Shown piece by piece: positions 16,220-27,100 of a DNA stretch of 64,000 bases. The position numbers were made by a program, and so were the translations under genes. The DNA is from Chelatococcus sambhunathii (lineage in GTDB: Bacteria > Pseudomonadota > Alphaproteobacteria > Rhizobiales > Methylopilaceae), in assembly GCA_031316315.1 (NCBI GenBank), contig JADBEO010000018.1, forward strand, positions 22,264-86,263, in the 5' to 3' direction. The notes beneath the pieces were generated by a model. The model was not told the origin of the DNA. It made no database searches and saw only the letters and a list, made by a program, of their open reading frames with translations. Positions within the stretch are counted from its first letter, which is position 1, and every line of letters starts with the position of its first letter.

Positions 16220-16391
16220 CGGCGCCTCCCTGAACATGGCGAAAGGTCCGGCGCGAGGCGCCGCATTCGAGCCGCGACGGGTCACGCGATCCTTGCTTCC
16301 GCACGTCCCTTCCGTGCTAGAGACAGCCGGACCGACATGCAAGGCCGCGCCCGTCTAGGGCGCCCGCGCCGGCGAAACTCAAGGACAGAGA

Positions 16392-17105
16392 ATGCCCGAG
16401 GTGATCTTCACCGGCCCGGCCGGCCGGCTCGAGGGACGTTATCATCCCGCCAAGCGCCGCCGCGCGCCGATCGCGCTCATACTGCACCCGCATCCGCAGT
16501 TCGGGGGCACGATGAACAACCAGATCGTCTACAGCCTCTACTACGCCTTCCTGAACCGGGGATTCTCGGTCCTGCGCTTCAACTTCCGCGGCGTCGGCCG
16601 CAGCCAGGGCAGTTTCGACCACGGCGCCGGCGAGCTGTCGGACGCCGCCTCGGCGCTCGACTGGGCGCAGGCGCTGAACCCCGACGCGCGCGCCTGCTGG
16701 ATCGCAGGCGTGTCCTTCGGCGCCTGGATCGGCATGCAGCTGCTGATGCGCCGTCCCGAGGTCGAGGGCTTCATCTCGGTCGCGCCGCCCGCGAACCGCT
16801 TCGACTTCTCGTTCCTCGCCCCCTGCCCCTCTTCCGGCCTGTTCGTCCATGGCGATCAGGACCGCGTCGCGCCGATGAAGGACGTCCAGACCCTCATCGA
16901 GAAGCTGAAGACGCAGAAGGGCATCGTGATCGACCAGTCGGTCATCCCCGGCGCCAACCACTTCTTCGAGAACCGCGTCGACGAGCTGATGGTCGAGGTC
17001 AACGCCTATCTCGACAAGCGCCTCGGCGCCGTCGAGCCGCTCGCCGAGCTGCCGCCTCCCCCGCCCCCGAGCGAGGAAGACAGCGAGGACGACGACGCGG
17101 CGTGA
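16392..17105 (+). CDS. Alpha/beta hydrolase
   Basis: A 237-aa cytoplasmic hydrolase with an oxyanion-side HPHPQFGGTMNN motif, nucleophile Ser in GVSFGAWIGM, an Asp in HGDQDRVAP and the catalytic His in PGANHFFENR. The tail is Pro- and Asp/Glu-rich and likely disordered. It is divergent from the cysteine desulfurase with a 172-base gap, an arrangement I recall from rhizobial suf loci. The substrate is unknown. Confidence 0.85.
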   Translation: MPEVIFTGPAGRLEGRYHPAKRRRAPIALILHPHPQFGGTMNNQIVYSLYYAFLNRGFSVLRFNFRGVGRSQGSFDHGAGELSDAASALDWAQALNPDARACWIAGVSFGAWIGMQLLMRRPEVEGFISVAPPANRFDFSFLAPCPSSGLFVHGDQDRVAPMKDVQTLIEKLKTQKGIVIDQSVIPGANHFFENRVDELMVEVNAYLDKRLGAVEPLAELPPPPPPSEEDSEDDDAA

Positions 17106-17112
17106 GCGCCGT

Positions 17113-17229
17113 CTTGTCCCGGCCTTGAGCCGGGACCCAGAACCTCAAGCAAGCAGAAGATACGCGCTCGGTCTCCGCATTGTCCGGAGCGGTCAGCGCG
17201 TCTGGGTCCCGGCTCAAGGCCGGGACAAG
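17113..17229. repeat. 117-bp palindromic repeat with 29-bp perfect arms
   Basis: The arms run 17113-17141 (starting CTTGTCCCGGCCTTGAGC) and 17201-17229 and are exact reverse complements. It fills nearly the whole gap between the converging hydrolase and anmK genes. Each arm itself contains a GTCCCGGC..GCCGGGAC hairpin. It could work as a bidirectional transcription barrier. Confidence 0.75.
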
Positions 17230-17239
17230 GGCGGGGCCC

Positions 17240-18334
17240 TCACGGCCGCGCCAGCACGCCGCCGGTCAGCGGGCGCGGCGCGCCGGTCGTGCCGGGATAG
17301 GTCAGCGGAAGGCCTTTGAGGCTGCGCACCGCCAGCACCGCGAAGGCCTGGGCCTCCAGCGCGTCGCCGGACAGGCCGACCTCGTCCGCCGTCTTCACCT
17401 CGGCGCCGAGCCGCTCCCGCAGCATCCTCAGCAGCGTCGGGTTGCGCGCGCCGCCGCCCGCGACGACCCACATCTCGGGCCTCGCCGGCAACTGCTCCGC
17501 CCCGTGCGCGATGGAGGCGGCCGTGAAGGCCGCCAGCGTCGCGAGCGCGTCGGCGAGCGGCAAGCCGTCCGTCGCTGACGCGTCGAAGGCGTTGCGGTCG
17601 AGCGACTTCGGCGGCGTCCTCGCGAAGTAGGGATTTTCCATCAGCCGCCCGACGATCGTCTCGTCTACCGCGCCGGAGGCGGCGATCTCGCCGTCCCGGT
17701 CGAAGGCCTGCCCGGTCTCGCGGAAAATCCTGTCGTCCATCAGGGCGTTGGCCGGGCCGGTGTCGAAGGCGACCAGCTCGCCGTCCCGCCCGATGAAGGT
17801 GACGTTCCCGACGCCGCCGAGATTGAGCACAGCGAGCGGGCGCGGCAGGCTTAGATTCGCCGTCAGCACCGGATGGATGGTCGGCGCGAGCGGCGCGCCC
17901 TGCCCGCCGGCCGCGACGTCCGCGGCGCGGAAGTCGTAGACGACCGGGCGTCCGATAGCGCGAGCGAGCGCCTCGCCGTCGCCGATCTGGATGGTGAGTT
18001 TCGCCTCCGGCCGGTGCAGCACCGTCTGGCCGTGGAACCCGATGACGTCGACGTCGGACCGCCGCATGTCGTTGCCGGAGAGGAAGCTCTCGACCGCGAT
18101 GCGGTGACGGCCGTTCACGATGGCCTCGGCGATCGCGATGACGCCCGGCCGGGCGGCGCGGTCGGTGAGCGCGGCCGCTTCCTCAAGGGCGCGCGCCAGC
18201 ACGGCGCGCTCCGAGGCGTCGTAAGGATAGTAGCCGCTCGGACCGAAGCGTTCGATCCGCTCCCCGTCCGTCTCGACCAGCGCGATGTCGACGCCGTCGC
18301 AGGATGTGCCGCTCATCAGGCCTATGGCGCGCAT
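17240..18334 (-). CDS. anmK: Anhydro-N-acetylmuramic acid kinase
   Basis: The 364-aa protein starts MRAIGLMSGTSCDGVDIALV, the AnmK signature, and continues with IGFHGQTVLHRP, VYDFRAADVAAGGQGAPLAP, LNLGGVGNVTFI, FDTGPANALMD and the C-terminal VVAGGGARNPTLL. It phosphorylates and opens 1,6-anhydro-MurNAc from peptidoglycan turnover to give MurNAc-6-phosphate. It is divergently placed near tyrS, a common neighbour. MurQ is not in the window. Confidence 0.95.
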   Translation of the reverse strand: MRAIGLMSGTSCDGVDIALVETDGERIERFGPSGYYPYDASERAVLARALEEAAALTDRAARPGVIAIAEAIVNGRHRIAVESFLSGNDMRRSDVDVIGFHGQTVLHRPEAKLTIQIGDGEALARAIGRPVVYDFRAADVAAGGQGAPLAPTIHPVLTANLSLPRPLAVLNLGGVGNVTFIGRDGELVAFDTGPANALMDDRIFRETGQAFDRDGEIAASGAVDETIVGRLMENPYFARTPPKSLDRNAFDASATDGLPLADALATLAAFTAASIAHGAEQLPARPEMWVVAGGGARNPTLLRMLRERLGAEVKTADEVGLSGDALEAQAFAVLAVRSLKGLPLTYPGTTGAPRPLTGGVLARP

Positions 18335-18394
18335 CGGCGGTTCGTTCGCTCCGCAGGATCGGTCAAGACGCAGCCACGAAGCCGCGAAGCCCGT

Positions 18395-19636
18395 TTAGAG
18401 CCCCGCCATGTAGCTCGGCAACTCGTTGATGTTCGGCACCACGACGAGGCGCGCGATCTCGCCGGCCTTGAAGGCCCTCAGGAAGCGGCCGTAGTCCTTG
18501 AAGACGACGCAGCCGTTGGACTGCGAGCGGCTGCCGCCGCCGACATACATGTAGGGGTGGGCCAGAAGGCCGTCCCGGTTGAACACCTTCTTCTGGTCGC
18601 GCGGCAGCAGCCGGATCGCCGCCGCGCCGTGAAACAGCGCCTCGCGCATCCGAAGATCGTAGACGTTGGGCGGCGTCGGCCCGCGGTTCTTTTCGCGGAC
18701 ATAGGCCGGATTGTCCTGCCGGTGGCCGAGGCCCGAATGCGCCTCGAGCTTCTCGCCGTTCGGCAGGCGGACGGTCGCCGAGGCGATGTCGTAGAGGGCG
18801 ACGCCGCTTCTGCGATTTGGCAGTCGCAAGCCCTGGTCGCGCTCGAGAAGCTTGCCGAAGAAGTCGCCGGGCCTGTCGCTCTTCGTCTCTGCGTCCGGGC
18901 TTGCATAGGCGAGCGCCGTCGCGCGCGGCGCCGGCCCGGCGGACGGCGGGACATCGGGGGCGAGCGAGGCCAGCTGAACGTGCGCCGGCGCTTTCGCGGG
19001 CCGCTGCGCCATCCGGGCGAAGTCTGCGGGGCGCGGCTTGGGGAACGGGATGGCTTGGGCAGGCTCGGCCGCCGAAGCTTCCGTCGCCGCTGTGGCGCCA
19101 ACCGTCTCCATGGGGGTATGCGCGACCGGCTCCTGCGCCGGTGCTGCGACTTCGAGCGCCGCAACCTGGACCGGCGGCGCGGTCGGCGCCACGATGCGCG
19201 GCTGGTCGAGGGCTTCCGCCTCGCGCATCACGGGCTCGCGCGAAGGCGAGACGGACGTATCCGTAATCCCGGTCTCGGCGACGTCGATTTCCGAACGGGC
19301 ATCCGCGAGCCTCGCCCCGAGCGCCTCATGGCCGCGGCCTGCGGCCTCGGCGTCGTCGAAGGCGTCGTCCCAACGGTTACGGTCCTCGGCGACCTTCGCG
19401 ACCACGTCGCTTCCCGTGGTGCCGAGCCTCGGCGCTTCAAAGGCTCGCCGGGCCTGTCGCCAGCCGTCGCCCGCGATCGGGCGATGCGCGGCGGCCACCG
19501 CGAGGTTGCCGGTGGCGGCGAAGGTGATCGCCACGGCGGCGACAAGGGAGGCGCCGCTCGCCAGCATCAGCGCGGCCCCGGTCAGTATCACCCGACCCCC
19601 GCGCAAGATACGCGCCGTCCGAACGCTTGTACTCAT
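18395..19636 (-). CDS. DUF2778 (L,D-transpeptidase/Tlde1-like) exported protein
   Basis: The 413-aa protein has an N-terminal membrane segment (about residues 15-45, TGAALMLASGASLVAAVAIT), a long low-complexity Ala/Pro linker (about 60-265), and a C-terminal domain with EKLEAHSGLGHRQDNPAYV, LRMREALFHGAAAIRLLP and the catalytic-type SNGCVVFKDY. This is DUF2778, the domain also found in the Salmonella T6SS effector Tlde1, an L,D-transpeptidase-like fold acting on peptidoglycan. Single-copy rhizobial versions are probably periplasmic cell-wall proteins; that role is inference. Confidence 0.8.
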   Translation of the reverse strand: MSTSVRTARILRGGRVILTGAALMLASGASLVAAVAITFAATGNLAVAAAHRPIAGDGWRQARRAFEAPRLGTTGSDVVAKVAEDRNRWDDAFDDAEAAGRGHEALGARLADARSEIDVAETGITDTSVSPSREPVMREAEALDQPRIVAPTAPPVQVAALEVAAPAQEPVAHTPMETVGATAATEASAAEPAQAIPFPKPRPADFARMAQRPAKAPAHVQLASLAPDVPPSAGPAPRATALAYASPDAETKSDRPGDFFGKLLERDQGLRLPNRRSGVALYDIASATVRLPNGEKLEAHSGLGHRQDNPAYVREKNRGPTPPNVYDLRMREALFHGAAAIRLLPRDQKKVFNRDGLLAHPYMYVGGGSRSQSNGCVVFKDYGRFLRAFKAGEIARLVVVPNINELPSYMAGL

Positions 19637-19863
19637 CGACCGGCTTCCCCGAACGCCGACGCAGAAGCCGGTCGCCGTCGTGAGGTTGCTGGCGCTCAGA
19701 GCGTTCGCGCGTCAGTCCGGCGTGGCTGAAACTCCTGGATCATGACCCAAATTCGTTAACCATCTTCGCGAGGGTCGCCCTCGCGCCGCGCCGGCGTGAT
19801 CGGCGTGGATTCAGCCCGCGAACCTGCTACACACCGCGGCTCTTCCCGAGTTCGAGCCCAACC

Positions 19864-21123
19864 ATGTCCGCCTACAAGTCCGACCTCCTGCGCCTCTACG
19901 AAGAGCGTGGCCAGATCCATCAGATCTCCGAGCCGGAGGCGCTCGACGCGCTGGCCCTCGCTGGTCCGGTCACGGCCTATATCGGCTACGACCTGACGGC
20001 GCCCTCGCTCCATGTCGGGCACATGGCGAACATCATGATGCTGCGCCGGCTCCAGCAGACCGGCCATAAGCCGATCGTGCTGATGGGCGGCGGCACCACC
20101 AAGGTCGGCGACCCCTCCTTCCGGAACGAGCAGCGTCCGCTGCTCGACGACGCCGCGATCGCGCGCAACAAGGACACCATCAAGGGCACGTTCCAGCAGT
20201 TCATGACCTTCGGCGAGGGCGCGACCGACGCCGTCATGGTCGACAACGCCGAATGGCTCGACCGGCTGGAGTACGTTCCTTTCCTTCGGGAAATCGGCCG
20301 GCATTTCTCGGTCAACCGCATGCTGTCTTTCGACAGCGTGAAGACGCGGCTCGAGCAGGAGCAGCCGTTCTCCTTCCTCGAATTCAACTACATGATCCTC
20401 CAGGCCTACGACTTCCTGGAGCTGAACCGCCGCTACGGCTGCCGGCTGCAGATGGGCGGCTCGGACCAGTGGGGCAACATCGTCAACGGCATTGAGCTCG
20501 GTCGCCGGGTCGACCAGGCGCAGCTGTTCGCCCTCACCTGCCCGCTGATCACCACGGCGTCCGGCGCCAAGATGGGCAAGACGGCGTCCGGCGCGGTGTG
20601 GCTCAACGCCGACATGACTGAGCCCTTCGCCTTCTGGCAGTACTGGCGCAACGTCGACGACGCCGACGTCGAGCGGTTCCTGAAGCTCTTCACCGACCTG
20701 CCGCTGGGCGAGATCGCGCGGCTCTCGGCGCTCAAGGACGCCGAGATCAACGAGGCGAAGAAGACGCTCGCCACGGAGGCGACGGCGATCGTTCACGGCC
20801 GCGCCGCCGCGGAGGCGGCGGCCGAGGCGGCGCGCAAGACCTTCGAGGAGGGCGCGCTCGCCGAGGATCTGCCGACCGTCGAGATCGAGGCTGCGGCCTT
20901 GGCTGAAGGCGTCGGCGTCCTGAACATGTTTTCGGAGATCGCCGGGCTCGTCGCGTCCAATGGCGAGGCGCGGCGCCTCGTCAAGGGCGGCGGCCTGCGC
21001 GTCAACGACAAGGCGGTGACCGACGACCGGGCCGTGCTCACCGAAGCGGAGCTGACGCCCGAGGGGGTGATCAAGCTCTCGCTCGGCAAGAAGAAGCACG
21101 TGCTGGTGCGGCCGAGAGGCTGA
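19864..21123 (+). CDS. tyrS: Tyrosyl-tRNA synthetase
   Basis: A 419-aa class I synthetase: HIGH-type motif [15 protein letters not shown], tyrosine pocket [20 protein letters not shown] with SDQWGN, KMSKS-type [10 protein letters not shown], and a C-terminal S4 RNA-binding domain (about 355-419, [20 protein letters not shown]). It converges on the transketolase-like gene with only three bases between stops. Confidence 0.97.
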   Translation: MSAYKSDLLRLYEERGQIHQISEPEALDALALAGPVTAYIGYDLTAPSLHVGHMANIMMLRRLQQTGHKPIVLMGGGTTKVGDPSFRNEQRPLLDDAAIARNKDTIKGTFQQFMTFGEGATDAVMVDNAEWLDRLEYVPFLREIGRHFSVNRMLSFDSVKTRLEQEQPFSFLEFNYMILQAYDFLELNRRYGCRLQMGGSDQWGNIVNGIELGRRVDQAQLFALTCPLITTASGAKMGKTASGAVWLNADMTEPFAFWQYWRNVDDADVERFLKLFTDLPLGEIARLSALKDAEINEAKKTLATEATAIVHGRAAAEAAAEAARKTFEEGALAEDLPTVEIEAAALAEGVGVLNMFSEIAGLVASNGEARRLVKGGGLRVNDKAVTDDRAVLTEAELTPEGVIKLSLGKKKHVLVRPRG

Positions 21124-21126
21124 GCC

Positions 21127-23517
21127 TCACACGTAGCTGATGGTCCGGATCGGCTTCGCCGGCGCGAGCGACTCGGCGGCGCGGACGATCGCCGAGGCGT
21201 CGATCTGGTGGTGGCGGTAGACGTCCGCGACCGTTCCCGTCTGGCCGAAGCGCTCCACGCCGAGGGCGCGGGTCTCCTGCCCGCGCACCCCGCCGAGCCA
21301 GGCGAGCGTCGCCGGGTGGCCGTCGAGCACGGTGACGATCTTCGAATGGCGCGGCGCGGCCTCGAGCAGGGTCTCGATATGGCTGAGGGCCCTGCCCTCG
21401 CCGCGCTCCCGCGCCCGGCGCGACGCGGTCCAGCCAGCGTAGATCCGGTCCGCCGAGGTGACCGCCAGCAGGCCGACGTCGCGGCGATCCTCCGCCATCA
21501 GCCCAACGGCCGCGATCGCCTCCGGCGCAATCACGCCGCTATAGGCGACGACGACCTCGGCGTTCGGGCCGGGCTTCCTGAGCCAGTAGGCGCCCTCGAT
21601 GATGTCGCCCGCGAGCCTATCGTCGATCTCGCGGCTGACTTGTTCGATCGGCAGGGTCGAGAGGCGCAGATAGACCGATCCTCCCTCCTTGTCGTGGGTC
21701 TCGCCGCGGTCCTCGGCTCCTTCGGAGGAGCGCTGGATGTAGTCGAACGCCCAGCGCATGACCGTCGCGAGCTCGTCGACGAAGGCCGGCTCGAAGCTCG
21801 CCAGCCCGTCCTGCGCCATGCCGATCAACGGGGTCTTGATCGACTGGTGCGCGCCGCCCTCCGGCGCGAGCGTCACGCCGGAGGGCGTCGCGGCGAGAAT
21901 GAAACGGGCGTCCTGGTAGCAGGCGTAGTTCAGCGCATCGAGCGCGCGCTCGATGAACGGGTCGTAGAGCGTGCCGACCGGCAGCAGCCGCTCGCCGAAC
22001 AGCGAATGGGTCAGGCCGAGCGCCGACAGCGCCGTGAACAGGTTCATCTCGGCGATGCCGAGCTCGAGATGCTGCCCGGACGGCGAGAACGACCAGTTGA
22101 AGGTCGAGGGGATACGCTGCGCCTTGAAGACGTCCGCCATCTCCTTGCGAGCGAACAGGCCGCGCCGGTTCACCCAGGCGCCGAGATTGGTCGAGACGGT
22201 CACGTCCGGGGACGTCGTGACGATGCGGTCGGCCAGAGCCGTCTCGCTCTTGGCGAGCTCGTGCATGATCAGGCCAAAACCCTGCTGGGTCGACATGCTC
22301 GGCTGCGCCGGAAAGGCGAGCTTCGCCGGCACGTCGATCGCCGGGGCCTTAAAGCGCCGGGGCCCGCCTTTCCCGAAGGGCGCGGCGTCGATGAAGGCCT
22401 GAAGCTCGGCCGCGGACTGGTCGAGGCCCTCGAACCGGTCCCACTCGTGGCCCTCGCGGATCTTCATGGCCGTGCGCAGCACGCCGGTCTGCGCGGGGGT
22501 CATGAGGCCGGCGTGGTTGTCCTTGTGGCCGGCGAGCGGCAGCGCAAAGCCCTTCGTGGTGTAGGCGATGAAGCAGACCGGCCGGTCATGCGCCCTCGCC
22601 GCCTCGAAGGCCTCGAGGATCGAGGCCATGTCGTGGCCGCCGAGATTGCACATGAGTTCGGCCAGCGCGTCGTCGTCGCGCCGGGCGATCAGCTCGGCGG
22701 TCGGACCACTCTCGCCGAGATCGATCGTCAGGCGCTTCCGCCACGCCGCCCCGCCCTGGAAGGTGAGCGCCGCATAGTCCTGGTTCGGGCAATCGTCGAT
22801 CCACTGGCGCAAGCGCTCGCCGCCGGGCTCCTCGAACGCCGCGCGCTGCAGCGCGCCGTGCTTCAGGATGACGACGTCCCAGCCGAAGTTGCGGAACATC
22901 GCCTCGAAGCGCGCCCAGAGGCCTTCGCGCACCACGGCGTCGAGACTCTGGCGGTTGTAGTCGACCACCCACCACGTGTTGCGGACATTGTGCTTCCAGC
23001 CTTCGAGCAGCGCCTCGAAGATGTTGCCCTCGTCCATCTCGGCGTCGCCGAGCAGGGCGATCATCTTGCCTTCGGGCCTGTCGGTTCCGAGCCCCTTGGC
23101 GCGCAGATAGTCCTGCGCGAGCGAGGCGAACAGCGTCTGCGCGACGCCGAGACCGACGGAGCCGGTCGAGAAGTCGACGTCGTCGACGTCCTTGGAGCGC
23201 GAGGGATAGGACTGTGCGCCCTTGAAGCCGCGGAAATTCTCCAGCTTCTCGCGGGTCTGGAGGCCGAAGAGATACTGAATGGCGTGGAAGTTCGGGCTGG
23301 CGTGCGGCTTCACCGCGACCCGGTCCTCAGGCCGCAGGATCGCGAAGTAGAGCGCGGTCATGATCGTCGACAGCGAGGCCGACGAGGCCTGATGGCCGCC
23401 GACCTTCAAGCCGTCCGTGTGCTCGCGCAGATGGTTCGCGTTGTGGATGGTCCAGGTGGCCAGCCACAGCACCTTGCGTTCGAGGGCCGAGAGGGCGGGC
23501 AGGCGCGGGTCGGTCAC
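21127..23517 (-). CDS. Transketolase-family enzyme, AceE-like
   Basis: A 796-aa thiamine-diphosphate enzyme. The diphosphate motif is LLGDAEMDEGNIFEALLEGW with VVDYNRQSLD (GDG..N variant with GDA). Other homodimeric pyruvate dehydrogenase E1-like features are LREHTDGLKVGGHQASSAS, NLGGHDMASILEAF, and TTKGFALPLAGHKDNHAGLM. It is shorter than E. coli AceE (about 890 aa) and no E2/E3 genes are near, so a 2-oxoacid or transketolase reaction is possible but the substrate is unproven. A divergent Lrp/AsnC regulator starts 172 bases away and probably controls it. Confidence 0.85.
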   Translation of the reverse strand: MTDPRLPALSALERKVLWLATWTIHNANHLREHTDGLKVGGHQASSASLSTIMTALYFAILRPEDRVAVKPHASPNFHAIQYLFGLQTREKLENFRGFKGAQSYPSRSKDVDDVDFSTGSVGLGVAQTLFASLAQDYLRAKGLGTDRPEGKMIALLGDAEMDEGNIFEALLEGWKHNVRNTWWVVDYNRQSLDAVVREGLWARFEAMFRNFGWDVVILKHGALQRAAFEEPGGERLRQWIDDCPNQDYAALTFQGGAAWRKRLTIDLGESGPTAELIARRDDDALAELMCNLGGHDMASILEAFEAARAHDRPVCFIAYTTKGFALPLAGHKDNHAGLMTPAQTGVLRTAMKIREGHEWDRFEGLDQSAAELQAFIDAAPFGKGGPRRFKAPAIDVPAKLAFPAQPSMSTQQGFGLIMHELAKSETALADRIVTTSPDVTVSTNLGAWVNRRGLFARKEMADVFKAQRIPSTFNWSFSPSGQHLELGIAEMNLFTALSALGLTHSLFGERLLPVGTLYDPFIERALDALNYACYQDARFILAATPSGVTLAPEGGAHQSIKTPLIGMAQDGLASFEPAFVDELATVMRWAFDYIQRSSEGAEDRGETHDKEGGSVYLRLSTLPIEQVSREIDDRLAGDIIEGAYWLRKPGPNAEVVVAYSGVIAPEAIAAVGLMAEDRRDVGLLAVTSADRIYAGWTASRRARERGEGRALSHIETLLEAAPRHSKIVTVLDGHPATLAWLGGVRGQETRALGVERFGQTGTVADVYRHHQIDASAIVRAAESLAPAKPIRTISYV

Positions 23518-23688
23518 GGCGGCCTCTCATGAACAGGCGCGTCGCGGCGCGGGGAGTTCGCCACGACGCGCTAAGGTGCAGAGAGGCTAGCAGACCGCTT
23601 CAAGGACCGGGCGCCAAAGTTGACCGCCCGCGAAGGCAGGATTGGAATGGACCACCCTCTATTCGCCTAGGAATGGAACGCCGTCCCA

Positions 23689-24150
23689 ATGACGCAGCTC
23701 GACGCGATCGACCGCAAGATTCTGGCGGCCCTCCAGGCCGACTGCCGCATCACCATGCAGGCGCTCGCGGACCAGGTGAACCTGTCGGCCTCTCCGTGTC
23801 ATCGCAGGGTGAAGCTGCTCGAAGAGCGCGGGGTCATCAGCCGCTACATCGCGCAGCTCGACCAGAAGGCGCTCGGTCTCCATGTCAGCGTCTTCGTCTC
23901 GATCAAGCTCGAGCGGCAGCGCGAGGAGGATCTCGAACGCTTCGCCAAGGCGATCGCCGGCTGGGAGGAGGTCGTCGAGTGCTACCTGATGACCGGCAAG
24001 CAGGATTACCTGCTGCGCGTCGTCGCCGCCGATCTCGAGGCCTACGAGACATTCCTCAAGCGCAAGCTGACGCGGCTCGACGGGGTGGCCTCGATCGAAT
24101 CGAGCTTCGCGCTTCAGCAGGTCAAATATTCGAGCGCCCTGCCGACCTGA
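23689..24150 (+). CDS. Lrp/AsnC-family transcriptional regulator
   Basis: The 153-aa protein starts MTQLDAIDRKILAALQADCR, with an AsnC-type helix-turn-helix (ALADQVNLSASPCHRRVKLL) and a C-terminal RAM ligand-binding domain (residues 65-145, including MTGKQDYLLRVVAADLEAYE). It is divergent from the AceE-like gene, typical of a local amino-acid-responsive regulator of that gene. Confidence 0.92.
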   Translation: MTQLDAIDRKILAALQADCRITMQALADQVNLSASPCHRRVKLLEERGVISRYIAQLDQKALGLHVSVFVSIKLERQREEDLERFAKAIAGWEEVVECYLMTGKQDYLLRVVAADLEAYETFLKRKLTRLDGVASIESSFALQQVKYSSALPT

Positions 24151-24155
24151 GATCG

Positions 24156-27100
24156 CTACTGCTGGGTCGGCGCGCTCTGCGGAGTCGAGCCGGTGACCGG
24201 CTCCTGCCCGCTTTCGCCGTTCTGGCGGAACTCGAACATCTTGCGCAGGAAACCCGGGGCGACGGCCGACATCGGATTGATCGAGACGGTCGGCGAGCTC
24301 GTGCCGCCCCTGACCTGGAAGGTCACGCCGACGAGGCCGCCGTTCTTGCCGCCGCCGAGAAGCGCACCGATGATCGGCACGCGGCTGACGAGATTGTTGA
24401 GCGCGTAGACGGGAACGAACGTCCCGACAAGATCGACCCGGTCGGCGGCGTAGTTGACCGTGCCTTCGAGCGTCGCGCCGATCGTCGGTCCATAGACCGT
24501 CGCCTCGCTGACCTTGATCACGCCGGACTGCTGCACGAAGATCACCTGCAGCTTGTCGAACCGCGTCGAGCTGCGCTGTTGCGCCTCCGCCGGCGCGCTC
24601 CGATCGGCGTCCGTCGCCTGGCGCGCGCGCTCGAGGGCGGTCTCGTTGCGCACCGCGAACCTGTTGATCTTGAGCACGCCCGGGCCGCCTGCGAGCGAGG
24701 CCGCCAGGGTGAAGTCGCCGCCGTCGATGCGGCTGTAAAGATCGGCGAAGCGGAAGAACGAGCCGGCGTCCTTGCCGGCGATGGCGAGACGGCCGCTTTC
24801 CCCCGTCGCGACCGAGATCGGGCCGTCGCCGATGCGGCCGGCGCCGTCGGCGTCGGTCACCTTCCCGCCCCGGACCATCAGCCTCATGTCGAGGCCGGCG
24901 ATCGCTTCGCCGCCATAGCCGAGCCCGGTGCCGAGCTTCGCGGAGACGTCGAGGTCCTTCGGCACGGCGCCGGCGTCGGACTTGTCGGCGGCGACGCCTG
25001 CGCTCGTCGGCTTGCCGCGCACGCGGTCGAGGATCGGCTTCAGGTCGAGCGCCGCGCCCTGCACGGCGACCCTCGTCACACCGCCCTTCGGCTTTTCGAT
25101 CTCGACCTTGGCGTCGTCGCCGGGGCCCGGCCGGTAGATCGGCAGGCTCGCCGAGACCAGTTCGCCCTTCGGCCCGAACTCGATCGAGCCGCGCACGCTC
25201 CGGTCCCCGCTCTCGATGGCAAAGTCGCGGATCAGCGTCCTGTCGGCGTTCTTCTCCACGACGAAGCTCAGCTTGCCGGCCCGGCCCGCAGGCTTTCTGA
25301 AGCCTGGCACGACTCCGTCGATGCCGACGCCCGTGAGGTCGGCGCTGACGTTCATCGGCGCGCGGGGCTCGTCGATCATCAGGTCCGCGGAAAGCGGAAC
25401 CGAGCCGCGCATCGAGCCCGGCACGTCGAGGCCGAGACGCTGGAGGTCGGCGGCGTCGGCGGTGAGGACGACGTTCAGCTTGCGTTTCGTGGGCCCGCCC
25501 GGCGCGCTCGGGGCGTCCGTCATCAGCACGGTCGCCGGCGCGCCGCCGACCTGACCCTTTCCGGAGAGCGTCGTCGGTCCCTCGCCCACCTTCAGCTGAA
25601 GCGCGCCCTTCTCGAAGTTCCGGCTCGCGAACACTCCGGCGATCCGCACGTCGCGCATGTCGGCGGTCGCGTTGACGACCGGCGGCGGCGACTTGCCGTC
25701 GTCATGGGCGAGTTCGAGGTCGACCATGACGTTGCTGGTCAGCCGTCCGGAGACTTTCGAGACGTCGATCTGCGCCGGGACCGGATTCGCGCCGAACGCG
25801 CCTGAGCTCAGCATGGACAGCGCGCGCCGAAGCGAGCCATCCGCCTTCAGCGTGAGGCGCGCCTTCGGGTAGCGAGGCGCAAGATCCGCCACGCTGAACA
25901 GCACGTCAGACACGCCAAGCTGCCCCTCCTCCCCGCCCGAGACGAAGGCGCGCTCGATCGAGACCTCGGTCTTGCGCGCGGTGGAGGTCACGCGACCCTT
26001 GGCGCCCTCGATCCAGGGCATGCCCGCTGAGCCGCGCAGCACCCCGCCCGTGAAGCCGATGTCGAGGAACATCGAGCCGTCCGGAAGCGGATCATGCGGG
26101 CCGAGCGTGTGGAGCACGTTCGACGGCACATCGATCGTCAGCGACAGGCTGTCGACCGTCCCCGCGCCGACGTTCTCGACCACCCAGCTGCGGACGGAGC
26201 CCGCGAGGAAGTACGGCCACAGGCGCTTGACCGCCGAGGTCGGCATCGGCTCCGTGACGAGGCCGAGCTTGACCGCGGGACTCTCGCCCTCGAACCGCAC
26301 CGTCGCCGTCGCGGCAGCGCGCGCCGTCGGCCCAAGAAACTGCGCCTTGCCGACGTCGAGCACGCCCTTGGCGGGATCGAAGCTCGCCGCGACGTCGACC
26401 CGGTCGAGCCGAAGCGGCGGGTCGCCGACATTCTCGCCCGCAAGCAGGACGTCGCGGCCCTTGACGTCGATGAGCCACGGCTCGCCGGCGGTCGCCGGAG
26501 CCGTCAGCGCGCCGGTGAAGCCGCCCTGCCCGCCTTTGCCGCGAATGTGCGAGGGCTCGATCAGCAACGCCCGCTTCTGCGCGTCCCAGCCGAGGGCGAG
26601 CTGAAGCCGGTCGATCGAAATCGGGCCGTCGGCGGGTTTTCCCGGGTCTTGCTTGCGCGGCAGCGTGATCAACAGGTCGCGCGCCTCGATCCTGCCCTCT
26701 CCGGCCGCGAGCCGGGAGTCCGGACCGATCCGGGCGTTGAGGTGTCCCGCGATGCGTCCGGACACCGGCGGCGCCCCGGCCTTTTCGGCGAAGGGCGCCG
26801 AATAGGGCCCGAGATCGACGTTCTCCAGGCCGAGATCGATCACCCGGCCCTTCTCCCCGTCGGCGGCCGAGACCGTCAGCGCGCTCGACCAGCGGCTCTC
26901 CGCTCGCGAGGACGCGGCGGTCAGTGCGATCGCGCCTCCAGTTCCGCGCGACAGCCGCAGGTCGACCCCGTCGAACGAGAGCGGCGCGCGGGCCCGTGGG
27001 GCGACGAGCAACGTCGCGTTGGAAACGTCGACCTCCTCCAGCGCGCCGGCGGCGCCGTCGGCGCCGAGCAGACGGTCGAGATCGCCGATCGCGGCGAGGA

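Noticed and set aside
14987..17128. Long plus-strand frame over the cysteine desulfurase
   Set aside because: It is antisense to the real gene and rich in Arg, Gly and Ala, the usual high-GC shadow.
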